Positions 7,090-13,279 of a stretch of DNA of 13,910 nucleotides are shown here, in pieces. Each line of letters starts with the position of its first letter. Within the stretch, counting starts at the first letter, position 1. This DNA comes from Eubacterium sp. (GTDB lineage: Bacteria; Bacillota_A; Clostridia; Lachnospirales; Lachnospiraceae), in contig JAFVEX010000203.1 in NCBI GenBank assembly GCA_017475785.1, positions 1 through 13,910 on the forward strand, given 5' to 3'. The notes beneath the pieces were generated by a model. It searched no databases and was not told where the DNA came from. It saw only the letters and a program-made list of their open reading frames with translations. The translations under genes were made by a program, and so were the position numbers.

Positions 7090-7177
7090 CCTCTCGGTTC
7101 GGGCGAGAGCCCGGGATGTAATTGTATCCCGGAAGCCTGTGGATTAATTTGAATACCGGAATTGCGGTCCGTTTTTT
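7083..7177 (+). promoter_or_regulatory. Structured panT leader, possible regulatory RNA or operator
   Basis: CTCTCG/CGAGAG (7091-7096, 7104-7109) and CCGGGAT/ATCCCGG (7111-7117, 7126-7132) form successive hairpins. The -10 region GATACAAT (7082-7089) is also complementary to ATTGTATC (7121-7128), so the DNA itself has long dyad symmetry. A weak stem CGGA/TCCG is followed by TTTTTT at 7172-7177, a possible attenuator. It does not match a riboswitch class I can recognise. Confidence 0.35.
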
Positions 7178-7280
7178 GCGCGCGCCATACCTTCAGGATG
7201 ACAGTTCGCAGAAATTCCGCACAGGAAGGATTCCAGAAGATCCGCAGCCGCGAAGGGAATAATAACAGGAGGAAAAAATC

Positions 7281-7922
7281 ATGAAAAACAACCCATCTGC
7301 TACTGTCAAACTCGTCACAATTGGCCTGCTGACCGCCGTCCTTCTTCTGATGGCATACACCCCGTTTGGATATCTGAATATCGGACCGCTGGCAATCACC
7401 TTTAATATGATTCCGGTCGCGATCGCGGCGATTGCGCTGGGGCCTGCCGGAGGCGCTGCTGTCGGCGCGGTGTTTGGGCTGACGTCGTTCCTGCAGTGCA
7501 TCGGCGTAGGCGGAACGTCTGCGATGGGCGCAATGCTTTTCTCCATCAATCCGTTCCTGGCGTTTGTGCAGAGAATGGTGCCGCGTGTGCTCGACGGATT
7601 CCTGCTTGGGTTTATCTTTAAGCTTGCCAGAAAGCGCGGGAATGCATTTGTGGCTTCTTCGGTGACAGGTTTCTTCGCGGCGTTCCTGAACACGGCATTT
7701 TTTATGAGTTCTCTGGTTCTGCTTTTTGGAAAGACACAGTATGTACAGGAGATGATGGGCGGAAAGAATGTCATTGTTTTCATCTGTACACTGGTCGGAA
7801 TCAACGCGGTATTTGAGATGCTGGCGTCTACGATCATCACGGGCGCGGTAGGCGCCGCACTGATCAAGGCGAAACTGATCCATGTGCCGGCACGAAACAA
7901 GCCGGTTCCGGCGGAGGCGTAA
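7281..7922 (+). CDS. panT: ECF transporter S component, probably pantothenate-specific (PanT type)
   Basis: The product is 213 residues and hydrophobic, with about six membrane segments, the standard size for an ECF S component. The segment FNMIPVAIAAIALGPAGGAAVGAVFGLTSF (about residues 40-69) follows the PanT-like pattern. An N-terminal helix carries the small-residue pattern used to dock EcfT. It would bind pantothenate and work with a shared EcfA-EcfA'-EcfT module encoded elsewhere. ACAGGAGGA precedes the ATG. It is separated from coaX by only 3 bp (TAA TAA ATG), so the two are translationally coupled. Substrate assignment rests on the coaX and coaBC neighbours plus sequence style. RibU is an alternative given the rib operon next door but fits less well. 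Confidence 0.85.
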   Translation: MKNNPSATVKLVTIGLLTAVLLLMAYTPFGYLNIGPLAITFNMIPVAIAAIALGPAGGAAVGAVFGLTSFLQCIGVGGTSAMGAMLFSINPFLAFVQRMVPRVLDGFLLGFIFKLARKRGNAFVASSVTGFFAAFLNTAFFMSSLVLLFGKTQYVQEMMGGKNVIVFICTLVGINAVFEMLASTIITGAVGAALIKAKLIHVPARNKPVPAEA

Positions 7923-7925
7923 TAA

Positions 7926-8846
7926 ATGGTTCTTTTGTTTGATATCGGGAATACCAGTACGGTACTCGGTTTTATGCGGGATGATAATCTGGCATTTACG
8001 GAGCGGATTCCCACAGCAGGCGCGGATAAGCATGAGCTTATCCGCGCTGTGCTTCACGCCCACGATATCCAGCCGGAGATGATCCAGTCGGCGGTTTTGT
8101 CGTCGGTCGTGCCGCGGGTCGCGGAAGAAATCCGGAATGCGCTTCTAAAGATGCAGATCCATGACATTATGCAGCTGAGCTGTCACACCGACACAGGTCT
8201 GGGCTATCGCGTCGACAGGCCGGAAACGATCGGGGTAGATATGATTGCCGGAGCCTGCGCGGCAGTGAACCGGTTCGGCGCGCCGGTGATCGTGATCGAT
8301 ATGGGTACGGCAACGACGTTTGCGGCTGTGGACGAAGAAAAAAATTATCTCGGACATGTGATCATCCCGGGCGTGCATGTCGCGCTGTCTGCGCTCACAG
8401 AGCGCACGGCTCAGCTGCCGCAGATCGAGCTGACGGTTCCGCCTGGAGTAATCGGGAAAAACACCCAGGACGCGATGAAGAGCGGAAGCCTCTACGGAGC
8501 CGCGGCCATGATCGACGGGATGCTCGACCGGATTGCGGAGGAGTGCGGATGGCAGTTTGCGTGTGGGCAGGACACGCATGAGCAGGACGTGTGTAAGCAG
8601 TTTGCGCGTGAGCTGGGCGTGTGTGAGCAGGACACGCATGAGCAAGATGCGCGTGAGCAAGACATGGGTGGACAGGATGCGCGGGCACAGGAGCAGGAAT
8701 GGAAGAAAATCGTCACGGTAGTCGCCACAGGCGGCCTGGCCGGGATTGTGACCCCGCTCTGCAGACATGAAATTATCCTGGACGACGTACTGGTGCTGGA
8801 AGGCATGTATGACGCCTGGCTCAGAAGCCGCGGCAAAGATGAATAG
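7926..8846 (+). CDS. coaX: Type III pantothenate kinase with a repetitive insertion
   Basis: The protein has 306 residues against the usual 250-260. It phosphorylates pantothenate with ATP, the first committed step to CoA; type III enzymes are not feedback-inhibited by CoA. Motifs present are D6IGNT (phosphate binding), RPETIGVD near 98-105, and VID125MGTATTF with the catalytic Asp. PGVHVALSALTERTAQLP and GKNTQDAMKSGSLYGAAAMIDGM follow, and the C-terminal block is VVATGGLAGIVTPLCRHEIILDDVLVLEGM. The excess length is explained by residues 214-258, a pentapeptide array inserted between the helix ending EECGWQFAC and the strand starting WKKIVTVVATGG. All catalytic blocks are intact, so the enzyme is probably active. 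The ribosome site GGAGG lies inside the 3' end of panT. Confidence 0.93.
   Translation: MVLLFDIGNTSTVLGFMRDDNLAFTERIPTAGADKHELIRAVLHAHDIQPEMIQSAVLSSVVPRVAEEIRNALLKMQIHDIMQLSCHTDTGLGYRVDRPETIGVDMIAGACAAVNRFGAPVIVIDMGTATTFAAVDEEKNYLGHVIIPGVHVALSALTERTAQLPQIELTVPPGVIGKNTQDAMKSGSLYGAAAMIDGMLDRIAEECGWQFACGQDTHEQDVCKQFARELGVCEQDTHEQDAREQDMGGQDARAQEQEWKKIVTVVATGGLAGIVTPLCRHEIILDDVLVLEGMYDAWLRSRGKDE
8565..8699 (+). repeat. In-frame repeat array inside coaX
   Basis: The 135 bp encode nine pentads of the form (E/G)QDxx, more degenerate in the middle. A 24-bp segment starting GTGTG(G/A)GCAGGACACG recurs at 8561 and 8621 with one mismatch, so there is a 60-bp higher-order duplication over the 15-bp unit. 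Removing the array leaves about 261 residues, the normal CoaX size. Confidence 0.85.
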
Positions 8847-8851
8847 CGGTA

Positions 8852-8880
8852 TTGACAAATCCGTCCAAAGCATTTATGGT
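8852..8880 (+). promoter_or_regulatory. Predicted rib operon promoter
   Basis: A perfect TTGACA (8852-8857), a 17-bp spacer and TATGGT (8875-8880). The -35 begins 5 bp after the coaX stop, with no terminator between. A second TATAAT at 8911-8916, closer to the riboswitch, lacks a convincing -35. Confidence 0.7.
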
Positions 8881-8928
8881 GGTATAGGATCCTTTTGGAA
8901 GGAGAATCCGTATAATCTGAATATTGAG

Positions 8929-9058
8929 ATCTTCGGGGCAGGGTGAAATTCCCGACCGGCGGTAAAGTCCGCTAGCGTGGCAACGGGTCGCAGACCTGGA
9001 CATGCGCATGAACCGGTGCAATTCCGGTACCGACAGTAGAGTCTGGATGGGAGAAGGT
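8929..9058 (+). ncRNA. FMN riboswitch (RFN element)
   Basis: The signature segments are in order: ATCTTCGGGGCAGGGTGAAA, TTCCCGACCGGCGGTAAAGT, CCGC, then after a variable arm CCGGTGCAATTCCGGTACCG, ACAGTAGAGT and GGATGGGAGAAGG. The P1 helix is ATCTTC (8929-8934) with GAAGGT (9053-9058), including one G-U pair. FMN binding would favour the terminator downstream and reduce rib expression. This is one of the best-known riboswitch classes and the match is clear. It lies 330 nt before ribD, an unusually long separation. Confidence 0.96.
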
Positions 9059-9081
9059 AAAAAAGGCCGGCATTTGCCTGT

Positions 9082-9108
9082 CCGCCGGACGCAGTGTGAC
9101 TGCGGCGG
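9082..9108 (+). promoter_or_regulatory. Hairpin in the expression platform between aptamer and terminator
   Basis: CCGCC (9082-9086) with GGCGG (9104-9108), and GCAG (9091-9094) with CTGC (9100-9103), stack around a TGTGA loop with a GGAC bulge. It lies between the riboswitch P1 and the terminator and is probably part of the switching region. Confidence 0.4.
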
Positions 9109-9148
9109 CTGGGAAAAGGCGGAATGCGGCATGATTCATTCAACGAGC

Positions 9149-9176
9149 AGCCCTGTGAGATTTCACAGGGCTTTTT
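9149..9176 (+). terminator. Intrinsic terminator of the FMN riboswitch
   Basis: A perfect 10-bp stem AGCCCTGTGA (9149-9158) / TCACAGGGCT (9163-9172) with a GATT loop, then T5 (9172-9176). It is placed 90 nt after the aptamer, as expected for FMN-dependent transcription attenuation. Confidence 0.9.
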
Positions 9177-9193
9177 GTTATAACAAAAAGCCC
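9168..9193. repeat. Perfect 26-bp palindrome overlapping the riboswitch terminator
   Basis: The arm GGGCTTTTTGTTA (9168-9180) is followed directly by its reverse complement TAACAAAAAGCCC (9181-9193). The left arm is the 3' arm and U-tract of the terminator. On the minus strand the region reads as a terminator-like hairpin followed by CTGTGA. Confidence 0.85.
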
Positions 9194-9208
9194 TTGGCTG
9201 ATGCGCAC

Positions 9209-9328
9209 GCTGCTGTAAGGAAGATGTCACCTGTCGGTGACCAGCAGCGGTCTTCGTTTCACTTCGGTCTGCCCTAAGCACTCGTCCACTGGACGAGCAG
9301 GGCCGCGCAAAGTCCGCAAGCGGACTTT
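9209..9328. repeat. Cluster of hairpins between the riboswitch terminator and ribD
   Basis: There are three separate stems. The first has GCTGCTG/CAGCAGC outer arms (9209-9215, 9242-9248) enclosing GTCACC/GGTGAC (9226-9231, 9236-9241). The second is CTCGTCC/GGACGAG (9281-9287, 9291-9297), flanked by GCCC/GGGC. The third is AAAGTCCGC/GCGGACTTT (9309-9317, 9320-9328) with a 2-nt spacer. None is followed by a U-run. They occupy 120 bp just before ribD and may be a repeat-derived insert or a post-transcriptional control region. Confidence 0.65.
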
Positions 9329-9390
9329 GATCTATGATAGAAGAGTACTTTGTTTCAGAGCATTTAATGTCATACTGGAAAAGAGGACAG

Positions 9391-11016
9391 ATGAATACAC
9401 AGCAGTTTTTAAGTGACCAGGATTATATGCGCCGCGCAATCGCGCTGGCCAGAAAAGGCGAGGGGTGGTGCCATCCAAATCCGATGGTAGGCGCCGTGAT
9501 CGTCAAGGATGGCCGCGTCATCGGTGAGGGTTACCACGCAAGGTGCGGCGAGCTGCACGCAGAGAGAAACGCGTTTGCTTCTCTGACAGAGCCGGCAGCG
9601 GGCGCGACCATTTATGTGACGCTGGAGCCCTGCTGCCACTACGGAAGGACGCCGCCCTGCACGGAAGCGATTATTGAACATCAGATCAGCCGTGTCGTGA
9701 TCGGCTCCAGAGATCCAAATCCAAAGGTTTCCGGAGGCGGGGCGAGAGTGCTCCGCGAAGCCGGCATTACGGTGGAGGAGGATTTTCTGCGGGAGGAATG
9801 TGACGCGCTGAATCCGGTCTTTTTTCATTATATTACCAGTAAGACTCCCTATGTCATCATGAAATACGCGATGACCGCGGATGGAAAGATCGCGACGAAG
9901 ACCGGCGTGTCGAAGTGGATCACAGGGGAGAAAGCGCGTACGCGTGTTCATGAACTGCGGCATGCCTGCATGGGTATCATGGCGGGAATTGGAACGGTGC
10001 TGGCAGACGACCCCATGCTGAACTGCAGAATCCCGAACGGCCGCGATCCGGTCAGGATTATCTGCGACAGCAGGCTGCAGATTCCGCTGGAATCAAATCT
10101 GTGCAGGACAGCCGGAGAAATTCCGTTGATTGTTGCCTGCGCGTTCCCGGGACTGCCTGTCGGACCGGTGGAAACCGCAAAGAATCTGATGCAGAAGGGC
10201 AGATCGGACAGCCCCTGGAATGTTCCGGAACAGACGCACGGATCAGACAGCCCCCGGAATACTCCGGAACAGACACACGGATCTGGCAATCCCCGGAATG
10301 CTCCGTTACAGACGCCCGGATCAGACAATCCCCGGAATGCTCCGTTACAGACGCCCGGATCAGACAGTCCCCGGAATGCTCCGGGTGAAATGTCCGGACA
10401 GGCTGCTCTTGAAAACCAGCCCGGAGAGCAGGTCATTGAAAAAATTCAAAAGCTGCAGGAGCTGGGCGTTCAGATCCTGAATGTGCCTGCGAAGAGCGGA
10501 CACTCCGAACAAGTGGATGATTTCAGCCAGAGTCATCAGAACCAGCAGATCCAATCGGAGCAGCAGAATCTGGGAAATCAGATGATCCATTCGGACCAGC
10601 AGAATCTGGGAAATCAGATGATCCATTCGGACCAGCAGATTTTGGAAAACCAGCAGAACAGACAGGAACGTCAGGATCCTCAGAACCAGAAAAACGCCCG
10701 CGTGGATCTGCGTCTACTGGCGCAGCTGCTGGGACAGATGGAAATCGACAGTATCTTGCTGGAGGGCGGCGGCACATTGAATGAGAGTGCCCTGCGGGCA
10801 GGCATCGTTCACGAGGTGCGGGCGTTTATCGCGCCGAAGATTTTCGGGGGAAGCGCCAAATCGCCCGTAGAAGGAACCGGTGTCGCGTTTCCAGATGAAT
10901 CGGTGCGGCTGTCCATGAAGAACGTGGAACAGATCGGAAAGGATCTGCTTGTGACCTGGTTGTGCAATGCCGGGTGGGATTGTGGAAGCACGAAGAGTGG
11001 AGCAATCTCAAAGTAA
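9391..11016 (+). CDS. ribD: Bifunctional diaminohydroxyphosphoribosylaminopyrimidine deaminase / 5-amino-6-(5-phosphoribosylamino)uracil reductase with two repeat insertions
   Basis: The start was chosen at ATG 9391 (MNTQQFLSDQDYMRRAI), preceded by AGAGGAC; an in-frame ATG at 9334 adds 19 unlike residues. The product is 541 residues, against a usual 360-370. The deaminase domain (about 1-145) has H56AE58 and PC81CHYGRTPPC90, the Zn ligands and catalytic Glu. The reductase domain starts at TPYVIMKYAMTADGK, with GIGTVLADDPML and, at the end, SILLEGGGTLNESAL and FIAPKIFGG. It catalyses the second and third steps of the GTP branch of riboflavin synthesis, using NADPH. The excess comes from two insertions inside the reductase domain, residues about 251-347 and 372-437. 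Without them about 378 residues remain. Both catalytic halves look intact. First gene of the FMN-controlled operon. Confidence 0.95.
   Translation: MNTQQFLSDQDYMRRAIALARKGEGWCHPNPMVGAVIVKDGRVIGEGYHARCGELHAERNAFASLTEPAAGATIYVTLEPCCHYGRTPPCTEAIIEHQISRVVIGSRDPNPKVSGGGARVLREAGITVEEDFLREECDALNPVFFHYITSKTPYVIMKYAMTADGKIATKTGVSKWITGEKARTRVHELRHACMGIMAGIGTVLADDPMLNCRIPNGRDPVRIICDSRLQIPLESNLCRTAGEIPLIVACAFPGLPVGPVETAKNLMQKGRSDSPWNVPEQTHGSDSPRNTPEQTHGSGNPRNAPLQTPGSDNPRNAPLQTPGSDSPRNAPGEMSGQAALENQPGEQVIEKIQKLQELGVQILNVPAKSGHSEQVDDFSQSHQNQQIQSEQQNLGNQMIHSDQQNLGNQMIHSDQQILENQQNRQERQDPQNQKNARVDLRLLAQLLGQMEIDSILLEGGGTLNESALRAGIVHEVRAFIAPKIFGGSAKSPVEGTGVAFPDESVRLSMKNVEQIGKDLLVTWLCNAGWDCGSTKSGAISK
10201..10395 (+). 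repeat. Five 39-bp tandem repeats inside ribD
   Basis: Units begin at 10201, 10240, 10279, 10318 and 10357 and encode 13-residue variants of GSDSPRNAPLQTP. The third and fourth units are nearly identical. Each unit contains a small dyad of the CCGGA/TCCGG type, which is a perfect CCCGGA/TCCGGG hairpin in the last. The coded stretch is Pro/Ser/Asn/Gln-rich and likely disordered. Confidence 0.92.
10543..10650 (+). repeat. Three 36-bp tandem repeats inside ribD
   Basis: Units at 10543-10578, 10579-10614 and 10615-10650 encode 12-residue variants of QMIHSDQQNLGN. A Gln/Asn-rich tail (to codon 437) precedes the conserved VDLRLL block. The whole extra segment covers about residues 372-437. Its unit and composition differ from the 39-bp array 150 bp upstream. 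Confidence 0.9.
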
Positions 11017-11066
11017 TCATTTCAGTCCTTTTAGTGAGCAAATCATAACATAACACGAGGGAATCT

Positions 11067-11789
11067 ATGTTCACAGGAATCATCGAAGAAGTAGGAAGTG
11101 TGAAGCATCTGTCAACGAGCGGCATCTCAGGGCAGATCGCGATCAAGGCGTCCAAAGTGCTGCAAGGAACCAAAATCGGAGACAGCATTGCGGTGAACGG
11201 CATCTGTCTCACGGTCATTTCTCTGCAGCCGGACGGGTTTACGGCGGACGTGATGGCGGAGACGGTGCGGCGCAGCGGGCTCGGTGCCTGCAGAAGCGGT
11301 GACCGTGTCAATCTGGAGCGCGCGATGGCGGCGGACGGACGGTTTGGCGGGCATATCGTGTCCGGCCACATTGACGGAACCGGCACAGTGCAGTCGCTTG
11401 TCCGGGAGGAAAACGCGGTCTGGGTGACAATCGCGGCACCCCCGGAGCTGCTGCGGTACATTGTTGAGAAGGGGTCGATCGCTATTGACGGGATCAGCCT
11501 CACCGTGGCGTACGTAGATGACAAAGTATTTAAAGTATCTGTCATACCGCACACAGGCGAAGAGACGACACTGCTTGGGAGGACGCCCGGCGAGACAGTC
11601 AATCTGGAGACAGACATCATTGGAAAATATGTCGAGAAGCTGATGCTGCCTTATGCAGCTGCTTCCGCAGGCGGTTCAGCCCAAACTTCAGCCGGGGCGG
11701 CCGGAGCAGGAAATGGATCGCTAACCGGAGCGGGAAGCAGCAGTGCAGGCGGACTGACCATGGAGTTCCTGCTTGAGAACGGCTTCTAG
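11067..11789 (+). CDS. ribE: Riboflavin synthase (alpha subunit) with low-complexity insertion near the C-terminus
   Basis: The protein has 240 residues; the family is usually about 210-220. It dismutates two 6,7-dimethyl-8-ribityllumazine molecules to riboflavin plus the pyrimidinedione. The N-terminus MFTGIIEEVG is diagnostic. The two lumazine-binding barrels carry NGICLTV (first) and DGISLTV (second), with GGHIVSGHIDGTG between. After KYVEKLMLPY196 an Ala/Gly/Ser stretch (197-228) precedes the conserved ending GLTMEFLLENGF. The insertion lies at the C-terminal helix involved in trimer contacts, so it probably loops out. ACGAGGGA precedes the ATG. It follows ribD by 50 bp in the same operon. 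Confidence 0.95.
   Translation: MFTGIIEEVGSVKHLSTSGISGQIAIKASKVLQGTKIGDSIAVNGICLTVISLQPDGFTADVMAETVRRSGLGACRSGDRVNLERAMAADGRFGGHIVSGHIDGTGTVQSLVREENAVWVTIAAPPELLRYIVEKGSIAIDGISLTVAYVDDKVFKVSVIPHTGEETTLLGRTPGETVNLETDIIGKYVEKLMLPYAAASAGGSAQTSAGAAGAGNGSLTGAGSSSAGGLTMEFLLENGF
11655..11750 (+). repeat. Ala/Gly/Ser-coding low-complexity insertion in ribE
   Basis: The 96 bp encode 32 residues made almost only of Ala, Gly and Ser with single Gln, Asn, Leu and Thr, built from GGNGCNGGN-like codon runs (for example GCCGGGGCGGCCGGAGCAGG). They sit between the conserved KYVEKLM and TMEFLLENGF blocks. No exact repeat period is seen. Confidence 0.75.
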
Positions 11790-11827
11790 TACATTTCTTC
11801 TCAATTAACTTGCTATTTTACTTGCCC

Positions 11828-11906
11828 GAAAAACCATATAACTGCGTTGTCCTCAATCGACGATGCACCGCATCGCCTCATTCGTCCGCCTTGTTAGCGG
11901 GTTTTC
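11828..11906. repeat. 79-bp element with imperfect terminal inverted repeats in the ribE-ribBA gap
   Basis: GAAAAACC (11828-11835) opposes GGGTTTTC (11899-11906) and TAAC (11839-11842) opposes GTTA (11893-11896). The centre is a perfect CGATGC/GCATCG hairpin with an ACC loop (11860-11874), flanked by near direct repeats CCTCAATCG and CCTCATTCG. It fills most of a 141-bp gap in an operon. It may be a small interspersed element or a structured RNA. Confidence 0.45.
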
Positions 11907-11930
11907 AATATATCTACCAGGAGGTTCAAT

Positions 11931-13151
11931 ATGGAACAAAAGCACAATGATTACAACACGGTTGAACAGGCCATCGCGGATCTGAAGGCGGGGAAAATCA
12001 TTCTCGTGACAGATGATCCGGACCGCGAGAATGAAGGAGATATGATCTGCGCGGCTGAATTCGCGACGCAGGAAAACATCAACTTCATGGCAACTCACGC
12101 GAAAGGCCTGATCTGCACGCCGATGAGCGCGGAGGTCGCCGCGCGGCTCGGTCTTCCGCCGATGGTGTCGGAAAATACCGATAACCACGAGACGGCCTTT
12201 ACGGTATCGGTTGACCACATCGACACGACCACCGGTATTTCCGCAAAGGAGCGGTCTTATACCATGATCAAGTGCGCGGATCCGGATACAAAGCCGACAG
12301 ACCTGCGCCGTCCGGGTCACGTCTTCCCGCTGATTTCCAGGTACGGCGGCGTCCTCGTGCGGAACGGTCATACGGAGGCCACGGTCGATCTGCTCCGCCT
12401 GGCCGGCATGACAGAATGCGGCGTCTGCTGTGAGGTTATGGCAGAAGACGGAACGATGATGCGCACACCGCAGCTCTGGGAGCTGGCGAAGAAGTTTGGT
12501 CTGACGTTTATCACCATCAAAGCGCTGCAGGACTATCTGCGCGTCTATGAGAGCCATGTCATCCGGGAGGCGGAGGCAAAGCTTCCCACCAGGTTTGGCG
12601 AGTTTCAGATGTACGGCTACATCAACGACATCACCGGCGAACATCACGTCGCGCTTGTGAAGGGCGATATCGGAGACGGCGAAAATGTCCTCTGCCGTGT
12701 TCACTCCGAGTGCCTGACCGGAGACACCTTCGGTTCACTCCGCTGCGACTGCGGAGCGCAGCTGCAGACCTCCATGGAAATGGTCGAAAAAGAAGGCCGC
12801 GGCATCATATTGTATATGCGCCAGGAGGGCCGGGGAATCGGCCTGATCAACAAGATCAAGGCGTACGCGCTGCAGGAGAAGGGATACGACACCGTCGAGG
12901 CAAACGAGAAGCTCGGATTCGCGGCTGACCTGCGCGAATACTGGGTCGGCGCGCAGATCCTCAGGGATCTCGGCGCGAAGAGCCTGCGTCTCCTGACCAA
13001 TAATCCCGAAAAAGTTTATGGAATCGGTGATTTCGGTCTGGCAATCAATGAGCGCGTGCCGATCGAGATCCCCCCGCAGAAGTATGACCGGGCGTATATG
13101 AGTACGAAAAAAACCAAGATGGGGCATATTTTTAAGGCAATTGAAGTTTAA
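11931..13151 (+). CDS. ribBA: Bifunctional 3,4-dihydroxy-2-butanone-4-phosphate synthase / GTP cyclohydrolase II
   Basis: The product is 406 residues, the normal length. The N-terminal RibB domain (about 1-200) has D31-R-E-N-E-G-D37, the Mg2+/substrate loop, and [25 protein letters not shown]. The C-terminal RibA domain (about 205-400) has RVHSEC261[11 protein letters not shown]272DC274, whose three cysteines bind Zn, then [10 protein letters not shown] and LLTNNPEK. RibB makes the four-carbon unit from ribulose 5-phosphate; RibA opens GTP to start the pyrimidine branch. A strong AGGAGG lies 8 bp before the ATG. Unlike the two upstream rib genes it carries no insertion. Confidence 0.97.
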   Translation: MEQKHNDYNTVEQAIADLKAGKIILVTDDPDRENEGDMICAAEFATQENINFMATHAKGLICTPMSAEVAARLGLPPMVSENTDNHETAFTVSVDHIDTTTGISAKERSYTMIKCADPDTKPTDLRRPGHVFPLISRYGGVLVRNGHTEATVDLLRLAGMTECGVCCEVMAEDGTMMRTPQLWELAKKFGLTFITIKALQDYLRVYESHVIREAEAKLPTRFGEFQMYGYINDITGEHHVALVKGDIGDGENVLCRVHSECLTGDTFGSLRCDCGAQLQTSMEMVEKEGRGIILYMRQEGRGIGLINKIKAYALQEKGYDTVEANEKLGFAADLREYWVGAQILRDLGAKSLRLLTNNPEKVYGIGDFGLAINERVPIEIPPQKYDRAYMSTKKTKMGHIFKAIEV

Positions 13152-13169
13152 TTCAAATACCATGCCGCA

Positions 13170-13213
13170 GGCAGCCGCCAAATCCGCGTAAAAAGCGGCC
13201 TGGGTCCGCTGCC
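13170..13213 (+). promoter_or_regulatory. Nested hairpin in the ribBA-ribH gap
   Basis: GGCAGC (13170-13175) pairs with GCTGCC (13208-13213), and inside it CCGC (13184-13187) with GCGG (13195-13198). No U-run follows, so it is not a clear terminator. A TATAAT at 13222-13227 lacks a good -35. A role in mRNA processing or stability between the two genes is possible. Confidence 0.35.
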
Positions 13214-13279
13214 TTCACATCTATAATAATCGATTAACTGAAGATTATCCGAAACAACAATACGAGAGAGGAGAAAAAC

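Noticed and set aside
7091..7132. Known vitamin riboswitch in front of panT
   Set aside because: The hairpins do not contain conserved cores of the riboswitch classes I know; kept only as an unclassified leader.
6900..8063. 387-codon minus-strand frame opposite panT
   Set aside because: Very rich in Arg, His and Cys with no hydrophobic core pattern; it covers panT, the start of coaX and regulatory DNA. Not credible as a gene.
8911..8916. TATAAT as the main rib promoter -10 box
   Set aside because: No acceptable -35 at 16-18 bp; the TTGACA-N17-TATGGT upstream is better. It could still be secondary.
9002..9277. Plus-strand frame through the riboswitch and terminator
   Set aside because: The region is fully explained by the FMN aptamer and terminator; there is no ribosome site.
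10201..10650. CRISPR array
   Set aside because: Direct repeats are contiguous without unique spacers, stay in frame in ribD and have no cas genes nearby. They are coding minisatellites.
10201..10701. Intein or self-splicing intron in ribD
   Set aside because: The inserted segments are short, repetitive and lack intein splice motifs or intron structure; the frame stays open throughout.
11853..12704. Long minus-strand open frame opposite ribBA
   Set aside because: It lies almost wholly antisense to the well-conserved RibB domain, has no family similarity and reflects codon bias of the real gene.
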